From Glutamicibacter sp. JC586 (GTDB lineage Bacteria; Actinomycetota; Actinomycetes; Actinomycetales; Micrococcaceae): a stretch of 59,805 bases of DNA. Position numbers and translations under genes: made by a program. Below, one piece after another: positions 35,052 through 42,041 of this stretch. The DNA lies in assembly GCF_009805585.1 (NCBI RefSeq), contig NZ_VHIN01000008.1, positions 1 through 59,805 on the forward strand, given 5' to 3'. The notes below the pieces were generated by a model that was given only the letters and a program-made list of their open reading frames with translations, was not told the DNA's origin and ran no database searches. The stretch's first letter is position 1. Each line of letters starts with the position of its first letter.

Positions 35052-36575
35052 ATGGGCGTTTACGCTAATCCCAACACCGAAGGCGCGCTGGTCAACTTTA
35101 AGGAGCGCTACGAAAACTACATCGGCGGTGAATGGGTCGCCCCAACTAAGGGAATGTATTTCGAAAACGTCACTCCGGTCACCGGCAAGGTTTTCTGCGA
35201 GGTAGCCCGCTCCACCTCCGAAGACATCGAGCTAGCACTGGACGCCGCCCACGCTGCGGCCCCGGCATGGGGCAAAACCAGCCCGGCCGAACGTGCAGTC
35301 ATCCTGAACAAGATTGCCGACCGCATCGAGGAAAACCTCGAGCTGATGTCGGTGGCCGAAACCTGGGACAACGGTAAGGCAATCCGCGAATGCCTTAACG
35401 CCGACATGCCTTTGGCTGTCGATCACTTCCGCTACTTCGCCGGAGCAATCCGTGCCCAGGAAGGTAGCCTTTCGCAGCTGGACGATGACACCACCGCCTA
35501 CCACTACCACGAACCACTAGGCGTGGTCGGCCAGATCATCCCGTGGAACTTCCCAATCCTCATGGCCGTGTGGAAGCTCGCCCCGGCGCTGGCCGCAGGA
35601 AACGCGGTAGTACTTAAGCCCGCCGAGCAGACCCCGGTCTCCATCCTGGTGCTGATCGAGCTCATCGGTGATCTACTGCCAGCCGGTGTACTAAATATTG
35701 TCAACGGATTCGGCGTAGAAGCCGGAAAGCCATTGGCGTCCAACAAGCGCATCCGCAAGATTGCCTTCACCGGTGAAACCACCACGGGCCGGTTGATCAT
35801 GCAGTACGCTTCGGAAAACCTGATCCCGGTCACCCTGGAGCTGGGCGGTAAGTCGCCAAACATCTTCTTCGAGGACATTGCCGCGAAGGACGACGCCTTC
35901 TACGACAAAGCCCAGGAAGGGTTCACCCTCTTCGCCCTGAACCAGGGCGAAGTCTGCACCTGCCCATCGCGTGCGCTGATCCAAGAAAGCATCTACGACC
36001 GTTTCATGGGTGACGTGGTGGCCCGCACCAAGGCCATCAAGCAGGGGAATCCGCTGGATACCGACACCATGATGGGTGCCCAGGCCTCGAACGATCAGCT
36101 CGAAAAAATTCTCTCCTACATGGACATCGGCAAGGCCGAAGGTGCCAAGGTACTGCTCGGCGGTGGACGTGCGGATCTGGGCGGGGAGCTCTCTGGCGGC
36201 TACTACGTGCAGCCGACCATCTTCGAAGGCACCAATGACATGCGCATCTTCCAGGAGGAAATCTTCGGCCCGGTGGTCGCGGTGACCAAGTTCAAGGACT
36301 ACGACGACGCGATCGAGATTGCCAACGACACCCTGTACGGCCTGGGTTCAGGTGTCTGGAGTCGCAACGGCAACGTTGCCTACCGTGCAGGCCGCGCCAT
36401 CCAGGCCGGTCGAGTCTGGGTCAACCAATACCATGCCTACCCGGCCCACTCGGCCTTCGGCGGCTACAAGTCCTCGGGCATCGGACGTGAGAACCATTTG
36501 ATGATGCTCGATCACTACCAGCAGACCAAGAACCTGCTCGTCTCCTACTCGGAAGACAAGCTCGGCTTCTTCTAA
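35052..36575 (+). CDS. aldehyde dehydrogenase (acetaldehyde-type, ExaC-like)
   Basis: A 507-aa NAD-dependent aldehyde dehydrogenase of the ExaC/acetaldehyde type, oxidising acetaldehyde to acetate. The catalytic Cys is residue 302 in GEVCTCPSR (Cys304 follows), and the general-base Glu lies in [12 protein letters not shown]-binding blocks are [14 protein letters not shown] and [16 protein letters not shown] lies before the ATG. An alcohol dehydrogenase, DUF779 and VOC genes follow on the same strand. The GAF regulator is upstream. The substrate is inferred from the neighbours. Confidence 0.9.
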   Translation: MGVYANPNTEGALVNFKERYENYIGGEWVAPTKGMYFENVTPVTGKVFCEVARSTSEDIELALDAAHAAAPAWGKTSPAERAVILNKIADRIEENLELMSVAETWDNGKAIRECLNADMPLAVDHFRYFAGAIRAQEGSLSQLDDDTTAYHYHEPLGVVGQIIPWNFPILMAVWKLAPALAAGNAVVLKPAEQTPVSILVLIELIGDLLPAGVLNIVNGFGVEAGKPLASNKRIRKIAFTGETTTGRLIMQYASENLIPVTLELGGKSPNIFFEDIAAKDDAFYDKAQEGFTLFALNQGEVCTCPSRALIQESIYDRFMGDVVARTKAIKQGNPLDTDTMMGAQASNDQLEKILSYMDIGKAEGAKVLLGGGRADLGGELSGGYYVQPTIFEGTNDMRIFQEEIFGPVVAVTKFKDYDDAIEIANDTLYGLGSGVWSRNGNVAYRAGRAIQAGRVWVNQYHAYPAHSAFGGYKSSGIGRENHLMMLDHYQQTKNLLVSYSEDKLGFF

Positions 36576-36598
36576 ATCGATAAAGCACCAAAAACCAA

Positions 36599-36640
36599 AA
36601 GGTGCGGGGCGACTCTAGCGACATCACCACCCCGCACCTT
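36599..36640 (+). terminator. intercistronic hairpin between aldehyde and alcohol dehydrogenase
   Basis: An 11-bp perfect stem (36599-36609 with 36630-36640; arm AAGGTGCGGGG), 20-nt loop, weak T-run. It may attenuate read-through to the alcohol dehydrogenase or stabilise the upstream mRNA. Confidence 0.6.
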
Positions 36641-36666
36641 CGATTCTCTTGCAAAGGACAAAGTAC

Positions 36667-37698
36667 ATGAGCACGATGAAAGCTGCAATAGTCAAAGGTT
36701 TCGGAGACGAACTTGAGGTCGAAGACGCCACCATTCCCGAGCCAGGCCCGGGGCAGGTGCTGGTCAAATTGATCGCCTCAGGCGTCTGCCACACCGACTT
36801 GCACGCCGCCGAGGGCGATTGGCCGGTCAAGCCTAATCTTCCACTGATCCCGGGGCACGAAGGGGTCGGCACCGTTGAGAAACTTGGCCCGGGGGTCACC
36901 GAAGTTGCCGTGGGTGATTTGATCGGCAACGCCTGGCTGGCTAGTGCTTGTGGGCACTGTCAGTATTGCCGCACCGGCTGGGAAACCCTGTGTGAAGAAC
37001 AGTCCAATGGTGGCTACTCGGTGGATGGTTCCTTCGGTCAGTACATGTTGGTCGACGCCCGCTACGCCGCTCACATCCCCGAAGGCTCGGACCCGCACGA
37101 GATCGCTCCGGTACTCTGTGCCGGGGTAACGGTGTACAAGGGATTGAAGATGACCGAGGTGAAGCCCGGACAATGGGTGGCCATCTCCGGCATCGGCGGC
37201 CTGGGGCACATCGCGGTGCAGTATGCAGTAGCCATGGGTATGCGCGTGATCGCCATCGACGTTGCCGATGACAAGCTCGCCCTAGCAGCCAAGCACGGCG
37301 CGGAGATTACGGTTAATGCCTTCGCCCAGGACCCTGCTGAGGTGATTCAGGAAAAGATCGGTGGCACCCACGGTGTGCTGGTCACCGCGGTACACCCCAA
37401 GGCCTTCGGCCAGGCTATCGGCATCACTCGACGCGGTGGAACCATCGTGTTCAACGGGTTGCCTGCCGGGGACTTCCCAGCCCCAATTTTCGACATTGTG
37501 CTCAAGGGTCTGACCATCCGTGGTTCGATCGTTGGTACACGTCAAGACATGATCGAAGCGCTGGACTTCTACGCGGCCGGCAAGATCAAGCCGACCTTCC
37601 ACACCCGTCCGCTGGAAGATATCAACGCGGTCTTTGACGAAATGCGCCATGCCAAGATCGATGGCCGCGTGGTCATCGACTACACCGGAACAAAGTAG
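36667..37698 (+). CDS. zinc-dependent alcohol dehydrogenase AdhP type
   Basis: A 343-aa medium-chain, zinc-dependent alcohol dehydrogenase. The catalytic Cys41 is in SGVCHTD and the catalytic His in GHEGVG. The structural zinc ligands are the four Cys of CGHCQYCRTGWETLC. The NAD-binding fold has ISGIGGLGHIAVQYA. It would make acetaldehyde from ethanol for the upstream dehydrogenase. ATG 36667 has AAAGGA 8 nt upstream; the longer frame to 36649 lacks a site. A terminator-like hairpin follows at 37707-37758. Confidence 0.92.
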   Translation: MSTMKAAIVKGFGDELEVEDATIPEPGPGQVLVKLIASGVCHTDLHAAEGDWPVKPNLPLIPGHEGVGTVEKLGPGVTEVAVGDLIGNAWLASACGHCQYCRTGWETLCEEQSNGGYSVDGSFGQYMLVDARYAAHIPEGSDPHEIAPVLCAGVTVYKGLKMTEVKPGQWVAISGIGGLGHIAVQYAVAMGMRVIAIDVADDKLALAAKHGAEITVNAFAQDPAEVIQEKIGGTHGVLVTAVHPKAFGQAIGITRRGGTIVFNGLPAGDFPAPIFDIVLKGLTIRGSIVGTRQDMIEALDFYAAGKIKPTFHTRPLEDINAVFDEMRHAKIDGRVVIDYTGTK

Positions 37699-37706
37699 CC
37701 ACAGGC

Positions 37707-37758
37707 GAACGCCCGAGCATGGCTGCCAGCACGTACTGGCGGCCAGGCTCGGGCGTTC
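37707..37758 (+). terminator. terminator after the alcohol dehydrogenase
   Basis: A 12-bp stem (37707-37718 with 37747-37758; arm GAACGCCCGAGC) enclosing further paired GGC/GCC arms, ending with CTTT. Confidence 0.7.
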
Positions 37759-37844
37759 TGCTTTCCCCAGTATTTCCGCCAACCGTGGACTACATGGCTC
37801 AATTGGAGGACACTGGTGGCAACGACTTCACGCAGGAGTGAATC

Positions 37845-38258
37845 ATGAGCACCGTAACTGAAACCCGTGCGAGCATCGACGGCGAAAAATTCTCCCGCAT
37901 CGCATTTACCGCCGAGGCGATCGAGCTGCTGCGCAAACTCTGGGGGATTCATGGCCCGTTGATGTTCCATCAATCCGGCGGCTGTTGTGATGGTTCCTCG
38001 CCGATGTGCTATCCGGCAGGTGAGTTCCGCACCGGGGGCTCGGACATTCTGCTCGGGGTGCTGGCACTTGAGGATGCCCAGGGCCAAGGGCTGGGTGAGA
38101 TCGAATTCTGGATGTCCAAGGAGCAGTTTGAATACTGGAAACACACCAAACTCACCGTCGATGTGGTGATCGGTCGTGGCTCGGGCTTCTCCGTTGAATC
38201 TCCGGAAGGCAAACGCTTTTTGATTCGCAGCCAGATTATCGAATTCCCCACCAGCTAG
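37845..38258 (+). CDS. DUF779 domain protein
   Basis: A 137-aa protein of the DUF779 family, which is commonly encoded beside acetaldehyde/aldehyde dehydrogenases. A conserved Cys/His cluster, MFHQSGGCCDGSSPMCYP, sits around residues 44-62 and could bind metal or react with the aldehyde. ISPEGKRFLI-like C-terminal strands follow. It lies 147 nt after the alcohol dehydrogenase. Its biochemical role is unknown. Confidence 0.88.
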   Translation: MSTVTETRASIDGEKFSRIAFTAEAIELLRKLWGIHGPLMFHQSGGCCDGSSPMCYPAGEFRTGGSDILLGVLALEDAQGQGLGEIEFWMSKEQFEYWKHTKLTVDVVIGRGSGFSVESPEGKRFLIRSQIIEFPTS

Positions 38259-38267
38259 GAGCCCTTC

Positions 38268-38669
38268 GTGCGAGGTCCCAAGGTTTATATCCACTTTCCG
38301 GGAAATGCCCGAGAAGCACTGAACTTCTACGCGCAGATCTTCGGCGGAGAACTTGCCCTGTACACGCGCGAGGAGTTTAACCGTACCGATGGTGACCCGC
38401 AGGGAATCGCACACGGAGAACTCAATGGTGTGGTGTGCCTTGGTGGTGCCGATGCCTCGGCGGGCGATCAGCCACTACGTGCCGAAGGCATGATGCTTTC
38501 GTTGCTGGGGACCGATGAACCGGCGGTGCTACGCGAGTGGTTCGAAAAGCTGGGCGTGGGCGGGGAAGTGATCGACCCGCTGTCCGCAAAACCGTGGAAC
38601 GCTACCGATGGGCAGGTGCGAGATCGTTATGGTGTGCACTGGCTGATCGGCTTTGAACCAGAAAACTAG
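38268..38669 (+). CDS. VOC family (PhnB/glyoxalase-like) protein
   Basis: A 133-aa VOC-fold protein of the PhnB-like group. The start is VYIHFPGNAREALNFYAQIFGGEL and the C-terminus is DRYGVHWLIGF. These folds bind metal and small substrates; no specific function follows from sequence. GTG 38268 is the start. It starts 9 nt after DUF779 and overlaps the convergent TetR gene by 4 nt. Confidence 0.85.
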   Translation: MRGPKVYIHFPGNAREALNFYAQIFGGELALYTREEFNRTDGDPQGIAHGELNGVVCLGGADASAGDQPLRAEGMMLSLLGTDEPAVLREWFEKLGVGGEVIDPLSAKPWNATDGQVRDRYGVHWLIGFEPEN

Positions 38670-39238
38670 GCAATGGCAGCCGAGAGTACCGTGCTGAACG
38701 CTTCTGCTAGCGCACCGGCCACCTCGGCTGCTTCTCCCAAGTAGCCATTGACCATGGCGCCGTCGCGCAACAGCATCAACTGGCGTGCCACCTGCGCAGG
38801 GTATTCGGCCCCAGCATCACTGGCAATGGCGGCGAATTCGTTAAGCATCCAGCCGCGGTGCGCGTCCACCACTTCGCGCACGGGATCGCCGGCGTCGAAA
38901 TATTCGGCGGCCGCGTTGATGAACGCACAACCACGGAACCCTGGTGCGCAACTGGCCGTCCCGATTCCGGCGGCAACTGCTTCGAGCGAGCCGAGCGGAT
39001 CCTTCGGGTTGTGCATGGAGGAGAACCAGCTACTTTCCTGCTGGGCTTGCGCCTGCAAGTAGGCAACGACTAGCTCGTTCTTGTTGCGGAAATGGCGGTA
39101 GAAGGTCACCTTGGTGATGCCCACTTCTTCAATAATCTTGTCCGCGCTGGTGGCTCGGATACCCTGCGCATAAAAGAGCCGATTGGCTGCATCGAGAATC
39201 CTTTGACGGGTCGGTGTGGCCGTAGTTTTGGCTGGCAT
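38666..39238 (-). CDS. TetR/AcrR-family repressor
   Basis: A 190-aa TetR regulator. The DNA-binding domain RQRILDAANRLFYAQGIRATSADKIIEEVGITKVTFYRHF is intact; the C-terminal domain is a ligand-binding helical core. ATG 39238 (MPAKTTA) is used with GAAAGG upstream; the longer frame to 39298 covers the operator GTCTAC-N9-GTAGAC (39284-39304). It is divergent from the membrane-protein/flavoprotein genes, which it probably represses. Confidence 0.9.
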   Translation of the reverse strand: MPAKTTATPTRQRILDAANRLFYAQGIRATSADKIIEEVGITKVTFYRHFRNKNELVVAYLQAQAQQESSWFSSMHNPKDPLGSLEAVAAGIGTASCAPGFRGCAFINAAAEYFDAGDPVREVVDAHRGWMLNEFAAIASDAGAEYPAQVARQLMLLRDGAMVNGYLGEAAEVAGALAEAFSTVLSAAIA

Positions 39239-39283
39239 AACAACCTTTCGGATCTTCGAGTGCTTGCGCTGGTATACGAAGTA

Positions 39284-39304
39284 GTCTACCTTAAGCATGT
39301 AGAC
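39284..39304 (+). promoter_or_regulatory. TetR operator between the divergent genes
   Basis: Inverted repeat GTCTAC-CTTAAGCAT-GTAGAC in the gap between tetR and the 39348 gene. It is a suitable TetR-family operator. Confidence 0.55.
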
Positions 39305-39347
39305 GAACTAGTTACTCTACACAGTTCACGGGCCAGAAAGAAGAACC

Positions 39348-39896
39348 ATGAGCTACGCCCACAAACTTCGTTCCCTCTATTTCATCCGCTTCGCCTTCGC
39401 CATAATCTGGGTAGGTGTCATGTTCTCCACGGTGGCCATGTCCACCGAGCCAAGCGCATTGCTCACCGGGTTGCTGGTGCTCTACCCGGCCTTCGACGCG
39501 GGCGCCGTGCTTTGGCAACTGCGCGCAGATCCTGATGCCGATCGATAAAAAATCATCGAATGGATCTCGGTGGCGCTCAGCCTCATCATCGCTATCGCGC
39601 TGGGGGTTAGCTCCTCAGCCTCGGTATCCTCGGCGCTCGCCGTCTGGGGTATTTGGGCGATCGTCGCCGGTATCCCGCAATTGATCACCGCAATCCGCAA
39701 CCGCAAGGCCGGAGGTCAGGTCGCACAAATGTTTTCCGGCGGCATCTCGGTACTCGCCGGTACCAGCTTCATCCTCCAGGGCCTGAAGGGCGAGGCATCG
39801 ATGAGCGGTGCGGCAGGCTACGCAACCTTGGGCGCGATCTTCTTCCTGATCTCCGCCATCCGCCTAAGTGTCAAGCTACGAAAGGTTAACGCATGA
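39348..39896 (+). pseudogene. interrupted multi-helix membrane protein (DUF308/HdeD-like)
   Basis: One long frame interrupted by an in-frame TAA at 39546-39548. The upstream part is MSYAHKLRSLYFIRFAF with helices, ending at DPDADR. The downstream part continues in the same frame with KIIEWISVALSLIIAIALG, three further helices, and KLRKVNA. Together they would make about 183 aa with six helices. A CAA-to-TAA change would explain the stop. A GTG at 39570 might restart translation of the second half (109 aa). The last codons overlap the ATG of the flavoprotein gene (ATGA). Confidence 0.75.
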
Positions 39897-41275
39897 ACGA
39901 CTTCGATCTGATAGTGATCGGTGCTGGCCCCGTTGGAGAAAATATCGCTGACTACGCCACCCGTGGTGGCCTGCGGGTGGCGATCGTCGAGTCCGAACTG
40001 GTCGGCGGAGAATGTTCCTACTGGGCCTGCATGCCGTCCAAAGCCCTGCTGCGTAGCGGACAGGCGCTTCGCGCGGCGCGACTAGTTCCCGGTGCGCGCG
40101 AGGCAGTTACCGCAAAACTTGATGCTAGCGCGGTCTTTGCTCGACGCGACTCTTTTACCAGCGGGTGGAAGGATGACGGGCAAGTTTCTTGGTTGGAATC
40201 TGCTGGAGTTACCTTGATCCGTGGCCGTGGGAAGCTGCAGTCTCCCGGCCGCGTGCAGGTGGATGGTCTAACCTTTAGCGCCACAGCGGTGGCGCTGGCC
40301 ACCGGCTCTGTTCCTACGATGCCGGATATTTCTGGGCTGGCCGAAGCTGCTCCGTGGGGAACGCGGGAAGCCGCCGCGGCACATCATGTACCTCGCCGGC
40401 TGGTGATCTTCGGTGGCGGCGTGGCCGGGACCGAAATGGCCTTCGCCTATTCATCGCTGGGATCGAAGGTAACGCTGATATCCCGCGGAGCGATTCTTGG
40501 CAAGGAAGAACCCTTCGCAGGGCAGTATGTTTCTGCCGCCTTGAAAGAAGCCGGGGTTAACTTGCTTGTCGGGGTGTCCGCCACCAAGGTGGCTCGCGAC
40601 GAGCATGGGAATGTACATATCGACCTTGACGATGGAATCCAGCTGAATGCCGAGGAACTTCTTGTTGCCACCGGTCGCATTCCTGCCACCTACGGATTGG
40701 GGCTTCAGGCGCTCGGAGTAGATAGCAACCTCGAAGTTGATGACACCATGCTCGTCACCGGGACTGATTGGCTCTATGCCGCAGGAGATGTCAACGGGCG
40801 CGCACTGCTCACCCACCAAGGAAAATATCAGGCACGCGTCGCCGGTGAGGCCATCGCTGCACGTCATCATGGCGCCGCGCTGGCAACTGATCGCTGGGGC
40901 CGGCATGCCGCCACCGCCGATCACCATGCCGTCCCTAGAGTGATCTTCAGCGATCCGGAAGTGGCAGCGGTCGGCCTGACCGAAGCCCAGGCTCGAGCAG
41001 CTGGGGTAAATTTGAGAACCGTCGCCTACGACATTGGCCACGTAGCCGGCGCGAGCCTTCATGCCCAGGGGTATACCGGACGCGCACAGCTGGTCATCGA
41101 TCAGGATCGTTCGGTGATTGTTGGTGCCACATTTGTGGGCCAGGGCGTCGCGGAACTTTTGCACTCGGCGACCATCGCCATCGTTGGTGAAGTCCCACTG
41201 GAACGCTTGTGGCATGCGGTGCCGGCCTACCCGACGATCAGCGAAATATGGCTAAGGTTGCTGGAGGCTATCTAA
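39893..41275 (+). CDS. FAD-dependent pyridine nucleotide-disulfide oxidoreductase
   Basis: A 460-aa two-dinucleotide-binding flavoprotein of the dihydrolipoamide dehydrogenase/mercuric reductase family. The FAD loop GAGPVG is at 10-15. Redox-active Cys41 and Cys46 stand in GGECSYWACMPSK, a CxxxxC like that of lipoamide dehydrogenases. A NAD(P)H loop FGGGVAGTEMA, an FAD site YAAGDVNG, and a C-terminal HAVPAYPTISE with the catalytic His are present. It does not match mycothione reductase clearly. It follows the interrupted membrane gene (ATGA overlap) and its 3' end overlaps gntR by 24 nt. Confidence 0.85.
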   Translation: MNDFDLIVIGAGPVGENIADYATRGGLRVAIVESELVGGECSYWACMPSKALLRSGQALRAARLVPGAREAVTAKLDASAVFARRDSFTSGWKDDGQVSWLESAGVTLIRGRGKLQSPGRVQVDGLTFSATAVALATGSVPTMPDISGLAEAAPWGTREAAAAHHVPRRLVIFGGGVAGTEMAFAYSSLGSKVTLISRGAILGKEEPFAGQYVSAALKEAGVNLLVGVSATKVARDEHGNVHIDLDDGIQLNAEELLVATGRIPATYGLGLQALGVDSNLEVDDTMLVTGTDWLYAAGDVNGRALLTHQGKYQARVAGEAIAARHHGAALATDRWGRHAATADHHAVPRVIFSDPEVAAVGLTEAQARAAGVNLRTVAYDIGHVAGASLHAQGYTGRAQLVIDQDRSVIVGATFVGQGVAELLHSATIAIVGEVPLERLWHAVPAYPTISEIWLRLLEAI

Positions 41276-41911
41276 ATGATCCGCGAGTCGCGCGCTGGCA
41301 TTCTCCAGATGAGCAGCCAACACTGCTGCAGCACCTTCAGCGTCACCGGCGGCGATCAAATCTAGTAACCGAGCGTGCTCGTCGGCGATGTCTTTGGTGT
41401 TCAGCAGCGTCGCATCCTGCACCTGGGTCATGCACAAGCGAATTTCGTCGCTGAGCTGGCCGTAGATCGCACTAGTACGACTAGAATCCAGGGCCTGTAC
41501 CAAGGCGGTATGAAAGCGAACATCGGGATCAACGATCTGGACCGGCGACGCCTGGCTCAACGCAGTAATTTCCGCGTTGGCTTTCCGCGCGGCATCGGGA
41601 ACCTGCCCGGTGCTGGCCACTAGGCGCACCGCTTCGGCTTCGATAATGGCGCGGGTGCGGTAGATGTCCCGGGCATCGGCCGAGGATAGGCGCGTGACCC
41701 GGGCACTTTGATGTGCGTTGCGGGTTAATAGCCCGCTGGCCACTAGGTTTTCCAGCGCGGCCTTAGCGGTGGGGCGGGCCACTTTGTAGTGCGAGGCGAC
41801 GTCCACTTCGCCTAGCGGCATGCCCGGGGCTAGCTCACCGCTAAAGATTCGGGCGCGCAATGAATTGATGACGGCCTGCACCACCGAAACTACGCCTAAA
41901 CGGGCCGCCAC
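41252..41911 (-). CDS. GntR/FadR-family (FCD) regulator
   Basis: A 219-aa regulator with an N-terminal GntR wHTH (VARPTAKAALENLVASGLLT) and a C-terminal FCD domain (DVRFHTALVQA, LDLIAAGD, with a metal/ligand His pattern). The start is GTG 41911, with AAAGGATTGAT upstream; TTG 41932 is possible. It is divergent from the D-lactate-type dehydrogenase. A perfect FadR-subfamily operator TTGTTAGACAA lies between them, so it is the likely repressor (LldR-like role). Its 3' end overlaps the flavoprotein gene. Confidence 0.9.
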   Translation of the reverse strand: MAARLGVVSVVQAVINSLRARIFSGELAPGMPLGEVDVASHYKVARPTAKAALENLVASGLLTRNAHQSARVTRLSSADARDIYRTRAIIEAEAVRLVASTGQVPDAARKANAEITALSQASPVQIVDPDVRFHTALVQALDSSRTSAIYGQLSDEIRLCMTQVQDATLLNTKDIADEHARLLDLIAAGDAEGAAAVLAAHLENASARLADHLDSLQQP

Positions 41912-41983
41912 ATCAATCCTTTCGAGCTTCAAGAAAATAACCGTTCAAGTATCCCATGAAACGTACTAAGATGGGGTGTGTAC

Positions 41984-41994
41984 TTGTTAGACAA
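41984..41994 (+). promoter_or_regulatory. GntR/FadR-subfamily operator
   Basis: TTGTTAGACAA matches TNGTNNNACNA, the consensus of FadR-subfamily GntR regulators. It lies in the 130-bp gap between the regulator and the dehydrogenase it would control. Confidence 0.65.
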
Positions 41995-42041
41995 TTTTCT
42001 TTTTGCGCAGTAATTAACTGCCAGACGCACAGGAGCGCACC

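Noticed and set aside
41252-41275. Overlap of the flavoprotein and gntR 3' ends as an error
   Set aside because: Both proteins end in normal family-like C-termini, so a 24-nt convergent overlap is accepted as real.
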